From: Panacagrimonas sp. | GTDB lineage: Bacteria; Pseudomonadota; Gammaproteobacteria; Nevskiales; Nevskiaceae | Assembly: GCF_020697055.1 (NCBI RefSeq) | Contig: NZ_JAJFBP010000001.1 | Coordinates: 62,001-126,000 of the forward strand | Reading direction: 5' to 3' | Length of the DNA stretch: 64,000 bases | Part shown: in pieces, positions 56,589 through 64,000 of the stretch | How the letters are laid out: each line of letters starts with the position of its first letter | Numbering within the stretch: the first letter of the stretch is position 1 | Notes under the pieces: model-generated | Told to the model about the DNA's origin: nothing | Databases searched by the model: none | Seen by the model: the letters and a program-made list of their open reading frames with translations, nothing else | Translations under genes and position numbers: made by a program

Positions 56589-56748
56589 CGGAACGATCGC
56601 GTTTCGGCATGCGTGTTGCGTTAGCAGGGGATCCCTCCCCGCGATCCAGCACCCGATCCATCTCGTATGGCCCTGCGCCCATCGGACTTTTGCTGCCCAA
56701 GGCCTGCCGCCGGCCGTGCCGGGCTCTTCATCACACGCGCAGCGCGCC

Positions 56749-57930
56749 ATGCCAAATGACGGCTTGACTGTCGAGTGTTTGCAGAATGAGGCGGCCATGG
56801 AGAGCGTGGCTGCGGAATGGGATGCGCTCGAGGCGCAGATCTCGCCGCGGCTGCCGTTCCGGGGCGCGTGGTGGAACATCCTGTGGTGGCGGCATTTTCA
56901 CGAGAACCGCCTGCTCGTCTCCGACGCGTTGCGCGTGTTCACCGTCCGCGACGCCAGCGGGTCATTGCTGGCGGTGTTTCCGATGATGTTGACGTCCCGG
57001 CCTGGTCGGGGATACGCCCTGCACCGGATGATGCAGTTCTTCGGCTCCGACCCGAACCTGACCGAGGTGCGTGGCCCGATCTGCCGCCGGCGCGACCAGG
57101 CTCGCGCCATCGTCGCGGTATCAGCGGCGTTGACTCAGCGTGGATCGGAATGGGACGAGGTGCAGTGGTCGGGACTGCGGCCCGATCGTGAAACGCGCGG
57201 CGCGCTCGAGTCGGTGCCCGGCGTTCGCTGGACCGATCCGCTCGAGGTGTTCTACCTCGACCTCCCGTCGACCTGGGAGGAGTTCAAGCGAACGCGTTCG
57301 CGCAACATCAAGGAATCGTTGCGCAAGTGCTACAACTCGCTGAAGCGGGACGAACTCGCCTGCAGTCTGCAAGTGGTCGAAACGGTGGGGCAGGCGCCCG
57401 ATGCCCTGGACGAGTTCCTGCAGATGCACGCGATGCGGGCCGCCCGCCAGGACACGGTCCAGCATCCCAACGTGTTCGCCAGCGAGGTTTCGAAGTCGTT
57501 CCTTCGGGACTACGCGGCGTACCTGGCGTCGATCGGCGGCCTGCGTCTGTTCCGCCTCGAGGTGGCCGGGGAGACGGTCGCCACGCGCCTGGGCTTCCAG
57601 CTCGGCAACGAGCTGTATCTGTCCTTCTCCGGCTATCGCCCCGAATGGGCGCCCTACAGCGTCGCCACCACGCTGGTCGCCGAGGTACTGCAATGGGCGA
57701 TCGCACAGGGACTGGGCATCGTCAACCTGTCGGCGGGGCGCGACGCGTCCAAGACCCGCTGGGGGCCGAGCGTGGTCTCGTTCGAACGCGCCGGGCAACG
57801 CAGCTCGGACCCGAGCAGCGCGTGGCGGCGGCGGATCTACCGTGCGGCCCGGGACCGCAGCCGCGACGACCGCTCTTGGCCGGGACGATGGCTCGCGACG
57901 TTGCGGCGCAATCGGTTCGGGGCGTCCTGA
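56749..57930 (+). CDS. BioF2/CelD-like GNAT acetyltransferase
   Basis: This 393-residue protein of the BioF2-like (PF13480-type) GNAT family has FPMMLTSRPGRGY and FFGSDPNLTEVRGP in the first half. SRNIKESLRKCYNSL and the acyl-CoA-binding half, with LGFQLGNELYLSFSGY, follow. Relatives act in polysaccharide or cell-envelope modification. It follows aroA after a 160-base gap in which I see no gene. No ribosome site is evident at the ATG, and the frame is open further upstream. Confidence 0.72.
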   Translation: MPNDGLTVECLQNEAAMESVAAEWDALEAQISPRLPFRGAWWNILWWRHFHENRLLVSDALRVFTVRDASGSLLAVFPMMLTSRPGRGYALHRMMQFFGSDPNLTEVRGPICRRRDQARAIVAVSAALTQRGSEWDEVQWSGLRPDRETRGALESVPGVRWTDPLEVFYLDLPSTWEEFKRTRSRNIKESLRKCYNSLKRDELACSLQVVETVGQAPDALDEFLQMHAMRAARQDTVQHPNVFASEVSKSFLRDYAAYLASIGGLRLFRLEVAGETVATRLGFQLGNELYLSFSGYRPEWAPYSVATTLVAEVLQWAIAQGLGIVNLSAGRDASKTRWGPSVVSFERAGQRSSDPSSAWRRRIYRAARDRSRDDRSWPGRWLATLRRNRFGAS

Positions 57931-57943
57931 GTCCGATCCCGGG

Positions 57944-58846
57944 TCACGTGCTGGCCCGCAGGTGGGCGACCAGCCAATCCCGCGCCGCGACACTGCTTTG
58001 GTCGAAGGCCTCGACGTAAGGGCGATAGTGATCGCCCGCGATCATCACGAGCTTCTTGGGCTCTCCTGCGGCGGCGTAGGCGCGCAGCGCGATGTCGGTG
58101 GGCGTGATGCGGTCCTCGGCGGCCACGATCATCAGCAGCGGCGTCGGTGCGATGCGCGGCAGGAACGGCAGGGCTTCGTATTGCAGTCGCAGTTCGAGCG
58201 ATCGCAGCGTCACGCGATTGGGCCAGTCCAGTCCGCGGGCATCGGCGAAGTGGCGGAAATAGCGGTAGCTCATCGGTCCCGGTGCGTCGCGGGGCTGCTC
58301 GGGAGCGTCGGTGCAGACCGCAACCGTCGTGGGCGGATGACCCGCGGCCAGCGACAGCCGCTCGGCCTGCAGCGTCCGCTCGATCTCCGCCAGACGTTCG
58401 GGCGTGGTGGTGCGCGTCGCGTTCTCGTATCCGCTCAGGTAGGGCACCTGGCTCACCACGCATTTCACGCGACGGTCGATCGCCGCGGCGATCAGCACGA
58501 GGCCGCCGGTGTAGCTGGTCCCCCACAGGCCGATGCGCGTCGCGTCGATCTCGGGTTGCATGCAGGCACAGGTGACCGCGTGGCCGTAGTCCCGCAGCTG
58601 CGCGATCGGGTCGATCTCGTCGCGCGGCGTGCCGTCGCTCGCGCCGAGGTTGCGATGGTCGTAGACCAGCACCGCCAGGCCGGCCGCGCAGAAAACCTCG
58701 GCGTAATCGTCCAGCCCCATCTCCTTGAGCGCGCTGAAACCGTGCGCCATCACCACGGCCGGGAACGGGGAATCGCCGCGATCGGGCAGATACAACCAGC
58801 CGCGCAGCGTGGTGCCATCGGCGTCGAACGCGGTGTCACGGCGCAT
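57944..58846 (-). CDS. alpha/beta hydrolase (Ser nucleophile)
   Basis: This 300-residue alpha/beta hydrolase has VVMAHGFSALKEMG (oxyanion hole), YDHRNLGAS and the nucleophile Ser111 in GLWGTSYTGG. An Asp in AAEDRITP and a His in GDHYRPYV complete the triad. The ATG at 58846 has gagg upstream and lies 11 bases after the CmcJ-like gene. It is the last gene of a three-gene minus-strand unit. An esterase or C-C hydrolase role is possible; the substrate is unknown. Confidence 0.78.
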   Translation of the reverse strand: MRRDTAFDADGTTLRGWLYLPDRGDSPFPAVVMAHGFSALKEMGLDDYAEVFCAAGLAVLVYDHRNLGASDGTPRDEIDPIAQLRDYGHAVTCACMQPEIDATRIGLWGTSYTGGLVLIAAAIDRRVKCVVSQVPYLSGYENATRTTTPERLAEIERTLQAERLSLAAGHPPTTVAVCTDAPEQPRDAPGPMSYRYFRHFADARGLDWPNRVTLRSLELRLQYEALPFLPRIAPTPLLMIVAAEDRITPTDIALRAYAAAGEPKKLVMIAGDHYRPYVEAFDQSSVAARDWLVAHLRAST

Positions 58847-58857
58847 GTCGATCTGCC

Positions 58858-59721
58858 TCAGGCGCGCTCGGGATACACCACCACGGTGCGGACCTCGATG
58901 CTTTCGCGCGGCGTGAACCGCGCCGGGCAATCCGGATGGGCGAACGCGGTGTGGGGCACATAGCGCGCAACGTCGGTGCGCGAGTCGTAGCCCTTGAAGA
59001 CCAGCACCTCGTCGGCACGCATCGCGGAGACGTAGTACCAGCGATGCGCCGGATTGTGGCGCGCCGAGTAGATCTCGCCGCTGTGGCTCGGCGCGTCCAG
59101 CCGGTCTTCCATGTAGTGATGGATCGGGGTGGCGACGAGGTCCTGCGGCGCCACGCTCGGCGCCGCGCACAGCGTCAGCGGCAGGTCGAGCACCGGGCCG
59201 TGAAGGGGGCGCCAGATGTTGATCATCGCCACGCGCCGATCCTTCAGATGGCCCAGCCCGTGCGCGTCGAGCAGCTCGGCGGCGCGCCTGGGACCGGACG
59301 CCTCGGTGTAGTCGTCGTGCACCGCGTCGACCGGCGCGCGCACCCCGACCTGTCCGCGGGCGGCGCCGGCCGCGCTGCGCACGTTGTGATCGAACACCAC
59401 GACGGTTTCGGCTCCGACGAGCCGGCGCAGCCATTGGCCCATCTCGGGGTAGTAGTCGCTCTCCACGCGCCGGGCATCGAGCACGTCGCCAAATGTGCTC
59501 GCGTGTGCGTGGAGTTCGAACCCCTCCCGATCGAGTCGGAGGTCGCGTTGCAGCGGCCGGCAGTCGGTGATCGGCATGTCGAATCGGTGCATCGCCGGCG
59601 AATACGCGGGCCGCCCGCTGGAAGGCGGATACACGCGGTAACAGGCGTCGTCCCCGGCCGCGACGAGATAGGCAAGGGAACCGACGACGTCGGCCGAAGG
59701 GGATGCGTTGCCGTCAGCCAC
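58858..59721 (-). CDS. CmcJ/NvfI (AsaB-like) family oxidoreductase
   Basis: The 287-residue protein resembles the CmcJ/NvfI methyltransferase-partner/desaturase-like family. Motifs are VVFDHNVRSAAG, the conserved His-Asp segment AVHDDYTEASGPRR, INIWRPLHGPV, and HRWYYVSAMRADEVLVFKGY with VARYVPHTAF. Family members are fungal and bacterial Fe-dependent oxygenase-like proteins of secondary metabolism. The GTG start lies within the end of the GFA gene (8-base overlap). Confidence 0.75.
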   Translation of the reverse strand: MADGNASPSADVVGSLAYLVAAGDDACYRVYPPSSGRPAYSPAMHRFDMPITDCRPLQRDLRLDREGFELHAHASTFGDVLDARRVESDYYPEMGQWLRRLVGAETVVVFDHNVRSAAGAARGQVGVRAPVDAVHDDYTEASGPRRAAELLDAHGLGHLKDRRVAMINIWRPLHGPVLDLPLTLCAAPSVAPQDLVATPIHHYMEDRLDAPSHSGEIYSARHNPAHRWYYVSAMRADEVLVFKGYDSRTDVARYVPHTAFAHPDCPARFTPRESIEVRTVVVYPERA

Positions 59722-60148
59722 CGAAAGTGCCCTCGGGATAGTTGTCGAAGCAGGTGATCTCGGCGGGCAGCTTCAGCCAGGGCGGGCCGCTGGCGCACCA
59801 GATCGAAAAGGTCGGCTTGAACGCATGCCGATCGTCCAGCGTCCCGCCCATCATCGAGCGGATTTCCGGATAGCGGTCGAGCGTGATCGACACCGCCGAC
59901 CCGCAGCGCGGGCAGAAATGACGTCGCAGCGCGCCGTCGCCGTCGGCCCGGGACTCGTAGGTGGACAGCTCGCCCTCGAGGGTCACCGCAGCGTGCGGAA
60001 ACACCACGCCGATCAGGAACGCCGACCCGGATTGGCGCTGGCAGCGTTCGCACTGGCACAGGCCGACCGCCGTTGGCTGGCCGACGTAGCGGTAGCGCAC
60101 CGCGCCGCAAAGGCATCCGCCGGTGCCGGTCATATCGGAAGTGCTCAT
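59714..60148 (-). CDS. GFA-family zinc protein (glutathione-dependent formaldehyde-activating-like)
   Basis: This 144-residue Mss4-like zinc fold protein has the cysteine ligands GGCLCGAVRY, CQCERC and FCPRCG. True formaldehyde-activating enzymes are a small part of this large family, so formaldehyde chemistry is not established. The last residues (SIWCASGPPW) are typical. It is first in the unit with the CmcJ-like and hydrolase genes and is divergent from the LysR gene. Confidence 0.8.
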   Translation of the reverse strand: MSTSDMTGTGGCLCGAVRYRYVGQPTAVGLCQCERCQRQSGSAFLIGVVFPHAAVTLEGELSTYESRADGDGALRRHFCPRCGSAVSITLDRYPEIRSMMGGTLDDRHAFKPTFSIWCASGPPWLKLPAEITCFDNYPEGTFGG

Positions 60149-60241
60149 CGGATGATCTCCATGGACCCGGGCACGCTACGCCGCCTGGCGATGCCCCGGG
60201 AAGATGGCGTAGGTTGATGCACCCGTAAGCAGGACTTAACG

Positions 60242-61174
60242 ATGACGAAGGCGCGGCTGTTCGACGGTTTGGCGGTGGCGCTGGCGGTCGAGCAGCACCG
60301 CAGCTTCACGCAGGCGGCGAGGGCGCTCGGAGTGAGCGCCGCGGCGGTGAGCCAGTCGGTCCGCGCACTCGAACGCAGGCTGGGTCTGCCCTTGTTCCAG
60401 CGCACCAGCCGCAAGGTTGCGCTGACCGAAGCGGGCCGGGCGTTCTGCGAGCGCGTGCGCCCGGCCGCCGAGCAGGTGGCCGACGCGCACGAACATCTCA
60501 ACGACTATCGCCAGCGGCCGGTCGGCCACCTGCGCCTGACGGTGCCGCGGATCGCGTTCGTTCCCGTTCTGCAGCCTCTGCTGGCGCGTTTCCACAGCGA
60601 GTTTCCGGAGATCTCGCTCGAGGTATCGCTCGACGACGCGGCGATCGGGCTCGAGCGCGGATTCGATGCGGGCATCCGCTTCGGCGCGGCCGTCGCGGAG
60701 GACATGGTGGGAATCCGGCTGACGCCGGACGTGCGCTGGTGCGTGTTCGGCGCGCCGGCGTACTTCGCGCGGCGCGGGCGGCCCCGATCGCTCGACGAGC
60801 TCGTGCGGCACGAGTGCCTGATCTACCGGTTCCCGACTTCGCGTGCGCTGCATCGCTGGGAGTTGATGCGCGGACGACGCGTCACGCCGATCGACGTTCG
60901 CGGACGCCTGGTGACCGACGACAGCCAATCGCTGATCGCGATGGCGGTGCAGGGCATGGGGCTGACGTATTCGGCGGATCTCGTTGCCTTGCCCGAAGTC
61001 GTCGCGGGACGCCTCGAGCCGGTGCTCGAGCAGCACGGGCGCAGGACGCCCGGGCTGTATCTCTATTTCCCCAGGCGCATGCAGTCGCAGACCAAGCTGC
61101 GAGCGTTCATCGATCTGGCGAAGGCGCAGCTGCGGCAACCATCCGCGTCGGCCGGTACGGCGTCCCGTCGTTGA
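60242..61174 (+). CDS. LysR-type transcriptional regulator
   Basis: This 310-residue regulator has an N-terminal winged helix (SFTQAARALGVSAAAVSQS, residues 22-40) and a substrate-binding effector domain. It resembles the AaeR/DsdC-like LTTR group with a C-terminal PGLYLYFPRRMQSQTKLRAF. It is divergent from the GFA/CmcJ/hydrolase unit across 93 bases and so probably controls it. I could not make out a convincing T-N11-A box. The 3' end overlaps the convergent phosphoethanolamine-transferase-like gene by 68 bases. Confidence 0.88.
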   Translation: MTKARLFDGLAVALAVEQHRSFTQAARALGVSAAAVSQSVRALERRLGLPLFQRTSRKVALTEAGRAFCERVRPAAEQVADAHEHLNDYRQRPVGHLRLTVPRIAFVPVLQPLLARFHSEFPEISLEVSLDDAAIGLERGFDAGIRFGAAVAEDMVGIRLTPDVRWCVFGAPAYFARRGRPRSLDELVRHECLIYRFPTSRALHRWELMRGRRVTPIDVRGRLVTDDSQSLIAMAVQGMGLTYSADLVALPEVVAGRLEPVLEQHGRRTPGLYLYFPRRMQSQTKLRAFIDLAKAQLRQPSASAGTASRR

Positions 61175-62816
61175 GCGCGCGCGGACGCGGCATGAAGTCG
61201 CGGGCCACGAGCACGTCGTGCGGTGAATCGTGCCGCGTGCGCACATGCATCAGGTCGAGCAAGGTCCAGTCGAGCACGTCGGTCTGGAAGGGACGCGCCT
61301 CCAGCTCGGCCTTGATCGACGGGTCCGGAACGCCGCCCGGTCGCCACAACAGCATCGGCACCACCTGCCCGGCTTCATCGGGAGAGTGGCCGGTGAAGTT
61401 GCGCGTGTGGCCGACCTCTTCGGCGTGGTCCGAGGTGTAGAGCCAGGCGCCGCTGCCCTCGCTGCCGATGGCGTCCTTGAACTGCTCGAGCAGGCGCGTG
61501 ATCACCCGGTCCTGGTAGAGCATCGCGTCGTCGTACTGGTCGCGCTTGGTGCGCACCCACAGCGGCCGGCCGGCGGCCTCGAGCTGGCGGTCCACGTCGT
61601 CCTCGCCGGACTCGAAGTGGCGCAGGTGATCCGGGCAGCGCAGGTCGTAATGCGCATGCGCCCCCATCAGGTGGGCCACGATCAGCTTGCGCGGCGCGGG
61701 GTCGTCGAGCGCGGCTTTCCACTCCGGCAGGATCACCTCGTCGAGGCTGCGTTCGACCAGCGAGCCGCCGGTTCCAGGCGCCGCGCCCTTGTTGAGCATC
61801 TTCTGGACGTCCGCTTCCTCGGCAAAGCGCGCCGTGATGTAGCGATCGTGCTGGTTGCTGATCCAGAACACCTTGTACCCGGCGGCACGCGCGAGCATCA
61901 GCACGCTGGGCAGCGATTCCTCGTTGGGCGCGTCCCGCAGCGAGCGCGGTGTCAGCATCTGGCGCAGCGAGGACACGGTGCTCGATGCGGCCGATATCAC
62001 GTCGCGGAACACCAGCATCTCGTCGGCATGGCGCATCAGCTCGGGCGTGGTCGGTCGCGAATAGCCATAGAGCTGCCAGTTCCACCGATTGGTGCTCTCG
62101 CCGATCACCAGGCCCACCGTGTGCCGTTCCGGTCCGTCGTATGCCGGCGCCCATTGCGGCAGCTGCGACTTCGCAATCTCGCGCTTGCTCCTGAGCGTGT
62201 CGACGTTGGCGCGAAATTCCTCGACGGTCGCGGCCTGCACGGGCCAGAACACCAGCGGATTGGCGCGCCGCACGCCCGGATGCAGGTGCAGCAGCGCAAA
62301 CACCACGCCCACGGTGACCAGGCCACGCCGGCGCGACGCACCGCGACCGGGCTCCGGACGCGTGGCGATGAACAGCAGCACCGCGAGCACCGACAGCTGC
62401 AGCGTGTAGGTGCCGAGCAGCAGCCAGTAGTTCATCAGGAACTCGGCGGACTCGTCGCTGTTGGTGTTGGAGATCGCCTCGATCACCAGCGCCGCGTCCG
62501 GCCGGCTCTTGTAGACGGTGATCAGGAACGCCTTCACGCCCAGGTCGACGACGAACGCCAGGTTCCACGCCAGCGGCAACCAGTGTCCGCGCTGGCTTCC
62601 GCGGCTCAACGCGGAGAGCAGATGCGTGCCCAGGAAATAGACCACCGCCGCTTCGGCGGTGTCGCGCCATCCCAGGTTCATGAGCCCGTAGGCACAGGTC
62701 ACGAGCAAGGTGCCCGTGATCGCGGGGTAACGTCGCATCGGTGGAGTGGCGGCGCGTAGCGCCGCGGAGCAAGCCCGATACAGCTTCCGGCCTTGAAGGG
62801 CGAAGTGGCGGCTCAT
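61107..62816 (-). CDS. phosphoethanolamine transferase-like sulfatase-fold membrane enzyme
   Basis: With the start at 62816 the protein has 569 residues; an ATG at 62906 would add 30. Four or five N-terminal membrane segments precede a periplasmic alkaline-phosphatase-fold domain. That domain has VIGESTNRWNWQLYGYSRP (Thr nucleophile and metal site), HLMGAHAHYDLRCP and YTSDHAEEVGHTR. This matches the EptA/CptA group that adds phosphoethanolamine to lipid A or core sugars. The Thr lies one residue later than in GETSR-type EptA proteins, as in CptA-like members. The modification target cannot be fixed. Confidence 0.8.
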   Translation of the reverse strand: MSRHFALQGRKLYRACSAALRAATPPMRRYPAITGTLLVTCAYGLMNLGWRDTAEAAVVYFLGTHLLSALSRGSQRGHWLPLAWNLAFVVDLGVKAFLITVYKSRPDAALVIEAISNTNSDESAEFLMNYWLLLGTYTLQLSVLAVLLFIATRPEPGRGASRRRGLVTVGVVFALLHLHPGVRRANPLVFWPVQAATVEEFRANVDTLRSKREIAKSQLPQWAPAYDGPERHTVGLVIGESTNRWNWQLYGYSRPTTPELMRHADEMLVFRDVISAASSTVSSLRQMLTPRSLRDAPNEESLPSVLMLARAAGYKVFWISNQHDRYITARFAEEADVQKMLNKGAAPGTGGSLVERSLDEVILPEWKAALDDPAPRKLIVAHLMGAHAHYDLRCPDHLRHFESGEDDVDRQLEAAGRPLWVRTKRDQYDDAMLYQDRVITRLLEQFKDAIGSEGSGAWLYTSDHAEEVGHTRNFTGHSPDEAGQVVPMLLWRPGGVPDPSIKAELEARPFQTDVLDWTLLDLMHVRTRHDSPHDVLVARDFMPRPRALNDGTPYRPTRMVAAAAPSPDR

Positions 62817-63019
62817 CAGGCCTGCGTTTCCGTTTGTCCTTGGAAGAAACGGGCGACGAGGCCCGCGCGTGGGAGTGAGATACCGGCGCGGGAGTGAACG
62901 TTCCATGAATCCATGTCGGCGTACGGTGAATCAGCGGCGGGCACATATTCTGCGCGCCGCTGCGATCGCGCGATGGCAGACTACGCGCGCCGCGACCGGC
63001 GGCCTCGTGCGGTGCCGCC

Positions 63020-64000
63020 ATGACCTCGATCGATCGCAGCGCCCCTGTCCTGGTCACCGGCGCCAGCGGCTACATCGCCAGCTGGATCGTGAAATATCTT
63101 CTCGAGGACGGGCGCACGGTGCACGCCACGGTGCGGGATCCGTCGAAGAAATCGAGCGTGGGACATCTCGAGGCGATCGCCGCCGGCGCGCCGGGCAAGC
63201 TGGTTTTCTTCAAGGCCGAACTGCTCGAGCCCGGATCGTACGACGCCGCCGCGCAAGGCTGCGAGCTGGTGATGCACACGGCCTCGCCTTTCATCATCGG
63301 CGGCTTCACCGATGCCAACGAAGCACTCGTGCGTCCGGCGGTGGAGGGCACGCGCAACGTGCTGGAGACCTGCAATCGCATCCCGAGCGTCAAGCGCGTC
63401 GTGCTCACCACCAGCATCGCCGCGGTGTTCGGCGACAACCAGGACCTGCACAGCGTCCCCGGCGGAGTTTTCAACGAGGAGCACTGGAACACCTCGAGCT
63501 CGGTCGACCACCAGCCGTATTCGTACTCCAAGGTGGCCGCGGAACGGGAAGCCTGGAAGATGGCCAAGGCGCAGAAGCGCTGGGACCTGGTCTGCGTCAA
63601 TCCGGCGTTCGTGCTCGGTCCGTCGCTGACCCGGGCCAGCGCATCGACCAGCATCGAGACGCTGCAGAACCTGGGCAGCGGCAAGCTGCGCACCGGCGTG
63701 CCGAGGCTGATGTTCAGCCTGGTCGACGTTCGCGACGTGGCCCGGGCGCACATCCTGGCCGGCGACAAGCCGCAGGCCAACGGACGTCACATCATCGCGG
63801 CGCGCGAGGCCTCGCTTCTCGACATGGCGAAGATCCTCGCGCCCAAATTTCCGAAGTACCCGTTTCCGAAGATGGAGATCCCGAAAGCCGTGGCGTGGCT
63901 GTTCGGGCCTCTTACCGCAGGCATCTCGCGCAAGTTCGTCAGCACCAATGTCGGCTGGCCGCTCAAGCTCGACAACTCGCGCAGCAAACGCGAACTCGGC
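63020..64000 (+). CDS. dihydroflavonol-4-reductase-like extended SDR (truncated by window end)
   Basis: The first 327 residues of an NAD(P)-dependent epimerase/reductase are present and the frame is open at the window edge. It has VLVTGASGYIASWIVKYLL (glycine-rich nucleotide site), VMHTASPF, TTSIAAVFG, the catalytic YSYSKVAAER and VNPAFVLGPSL. These belong to the dihydroflavonol-4-reductase/aldehyde reductase branch. The ATG at 63020 gives the expected N-terminus. Only a few residues should be missing. It diverges from the membrane enzyme across a 203-base gap with no recognised gene. Confidence 0.85.
   Translation, partial: MTSIDRSAPVLVTGASGYIASWIVKYLLEDGRTVHATVRDPSKKSSVGHLEAIAAGAPGKLVFFKAELLEPGSYDAAAQGCELVMHTASPFIIGGFTDANEALVRPAVEGTRNVLETCNRIPSVKRVVLTTSIAAVFGDNQDLHSVPGGVFNEEHWNTSSSVDHQPYSYSKVAAEREAWKMAKAQKRWDLVCVNPAFVLGPSLTRASASTSIETLQNLGSGKLRTGVPRLMFSLVDVRDVARAHILAGDKPQANGRHIIAAREASLLDMAKILAPKFPKYPFPKMEIPKAVAWLFGPLTAGISRKFVSTNVGWPLKLDNSRSKRELG

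Overview
The window is GC-rich bacterial chromosome, tightly packed with genes. The core blocks rpsT/murJ/ribF/ileS/lspA/ispH and gyrA/serC/serA/pheA/hisC/tyrA/aroA, a UUG-started rpsT and a class II AroA similar to the Xanthomonas enzyme point to a gammaproteobacterium, probably in or near the Xanthomonadales/Nevskiales. This placement rests on gene order and remembered family sequences, not on a database search.

Region 1 (about 0.2-31.6 kb) is a catabolic, coenzyme-A-centred region. It opens with an AldA-type hydroxyaldehyde dehydrogenase, an HSD10-type 3-hydroxyacyl-CoA dehydrogenase and a MocR regulator. Next is a compact four-gene minus-strand operon that I read as a 2-hydroxyisobutyryl-CoA mutase system: hcmB (B12 subunit), hcl (acyl-CoA ligase), meaH (G-protein chaperone) and hcmA (catalytic subunit). 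HcmA has the Ile/Asp pair (Ile96, Asp123) that separates this mutase from methylmalonyl-CoA and isobutyryl-CoA mutases. A bicupin, a ThDP enzyme and an aldehyde dehydrogenase follow. On the plus strand come a CaiB-type CoA-transferase, an acyl-CoA dehydrogenase, a probable methylsuccinyl-CoA dehydrogenase (mcd), a mesaconyl-CoA C1-C4 CoA transferase (mct) and, after an interrupting aldehyde dehydrogenase and SDR, a mesaconyl-C4-CoA hydratase-like protein (meh). Together these could carry branched hydroxyacids to 3-hydroxybutyryl-CoA, and methylsuccinyl-CoA to citramalyl-CoA. Alkaline phosphatase, an acetolactate-synthase-like enzyme, a small phosphoesterase, a Ddn-like protein and an acyl-CoA synthetase follow. 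The region closes with a minus-strand fatty acyl-AMP ligase / acyl carrier protein / AlgX-like-TPR operon.

Region 2 (31.8-46.3 kb) is housekeeping: tRNA-Pro(CGG), ispB, rplU-rpmA-obgE-proB, rpsT, murJ, ribF-ileS-lspA-ispH and gyrA.

Region 3 (46.3-56.6 kb) starts with a phytanoyl-CoA dioxygenase-like gene, an alpha/beta hydrolase with an Asp nucleophile and a VapBC-like toxin-antitoxin pair. The serine/aromatic amino-acid block serC-serA-pheA-hisC-tyrA-terC-aroA follows.

Region 4 (56.7-64 kb) is accessory: a BioF2-type acetyltransferase, a small oxidoreductase/hydrolase/GFA operon divergent from a LysR regulator, a phosphoethanolamine-transferase-like membrane enzyme and a dihydroflavonol-reductase-like gene cut by the window edge. 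Several intergenic gaps carry palindromic repeats: a 25-bp-arm inverted repeat near 8.6 kb, a 207-bp imperfect palindrome near 15.7 kb, and scattered short elements built on tagcccgggc.
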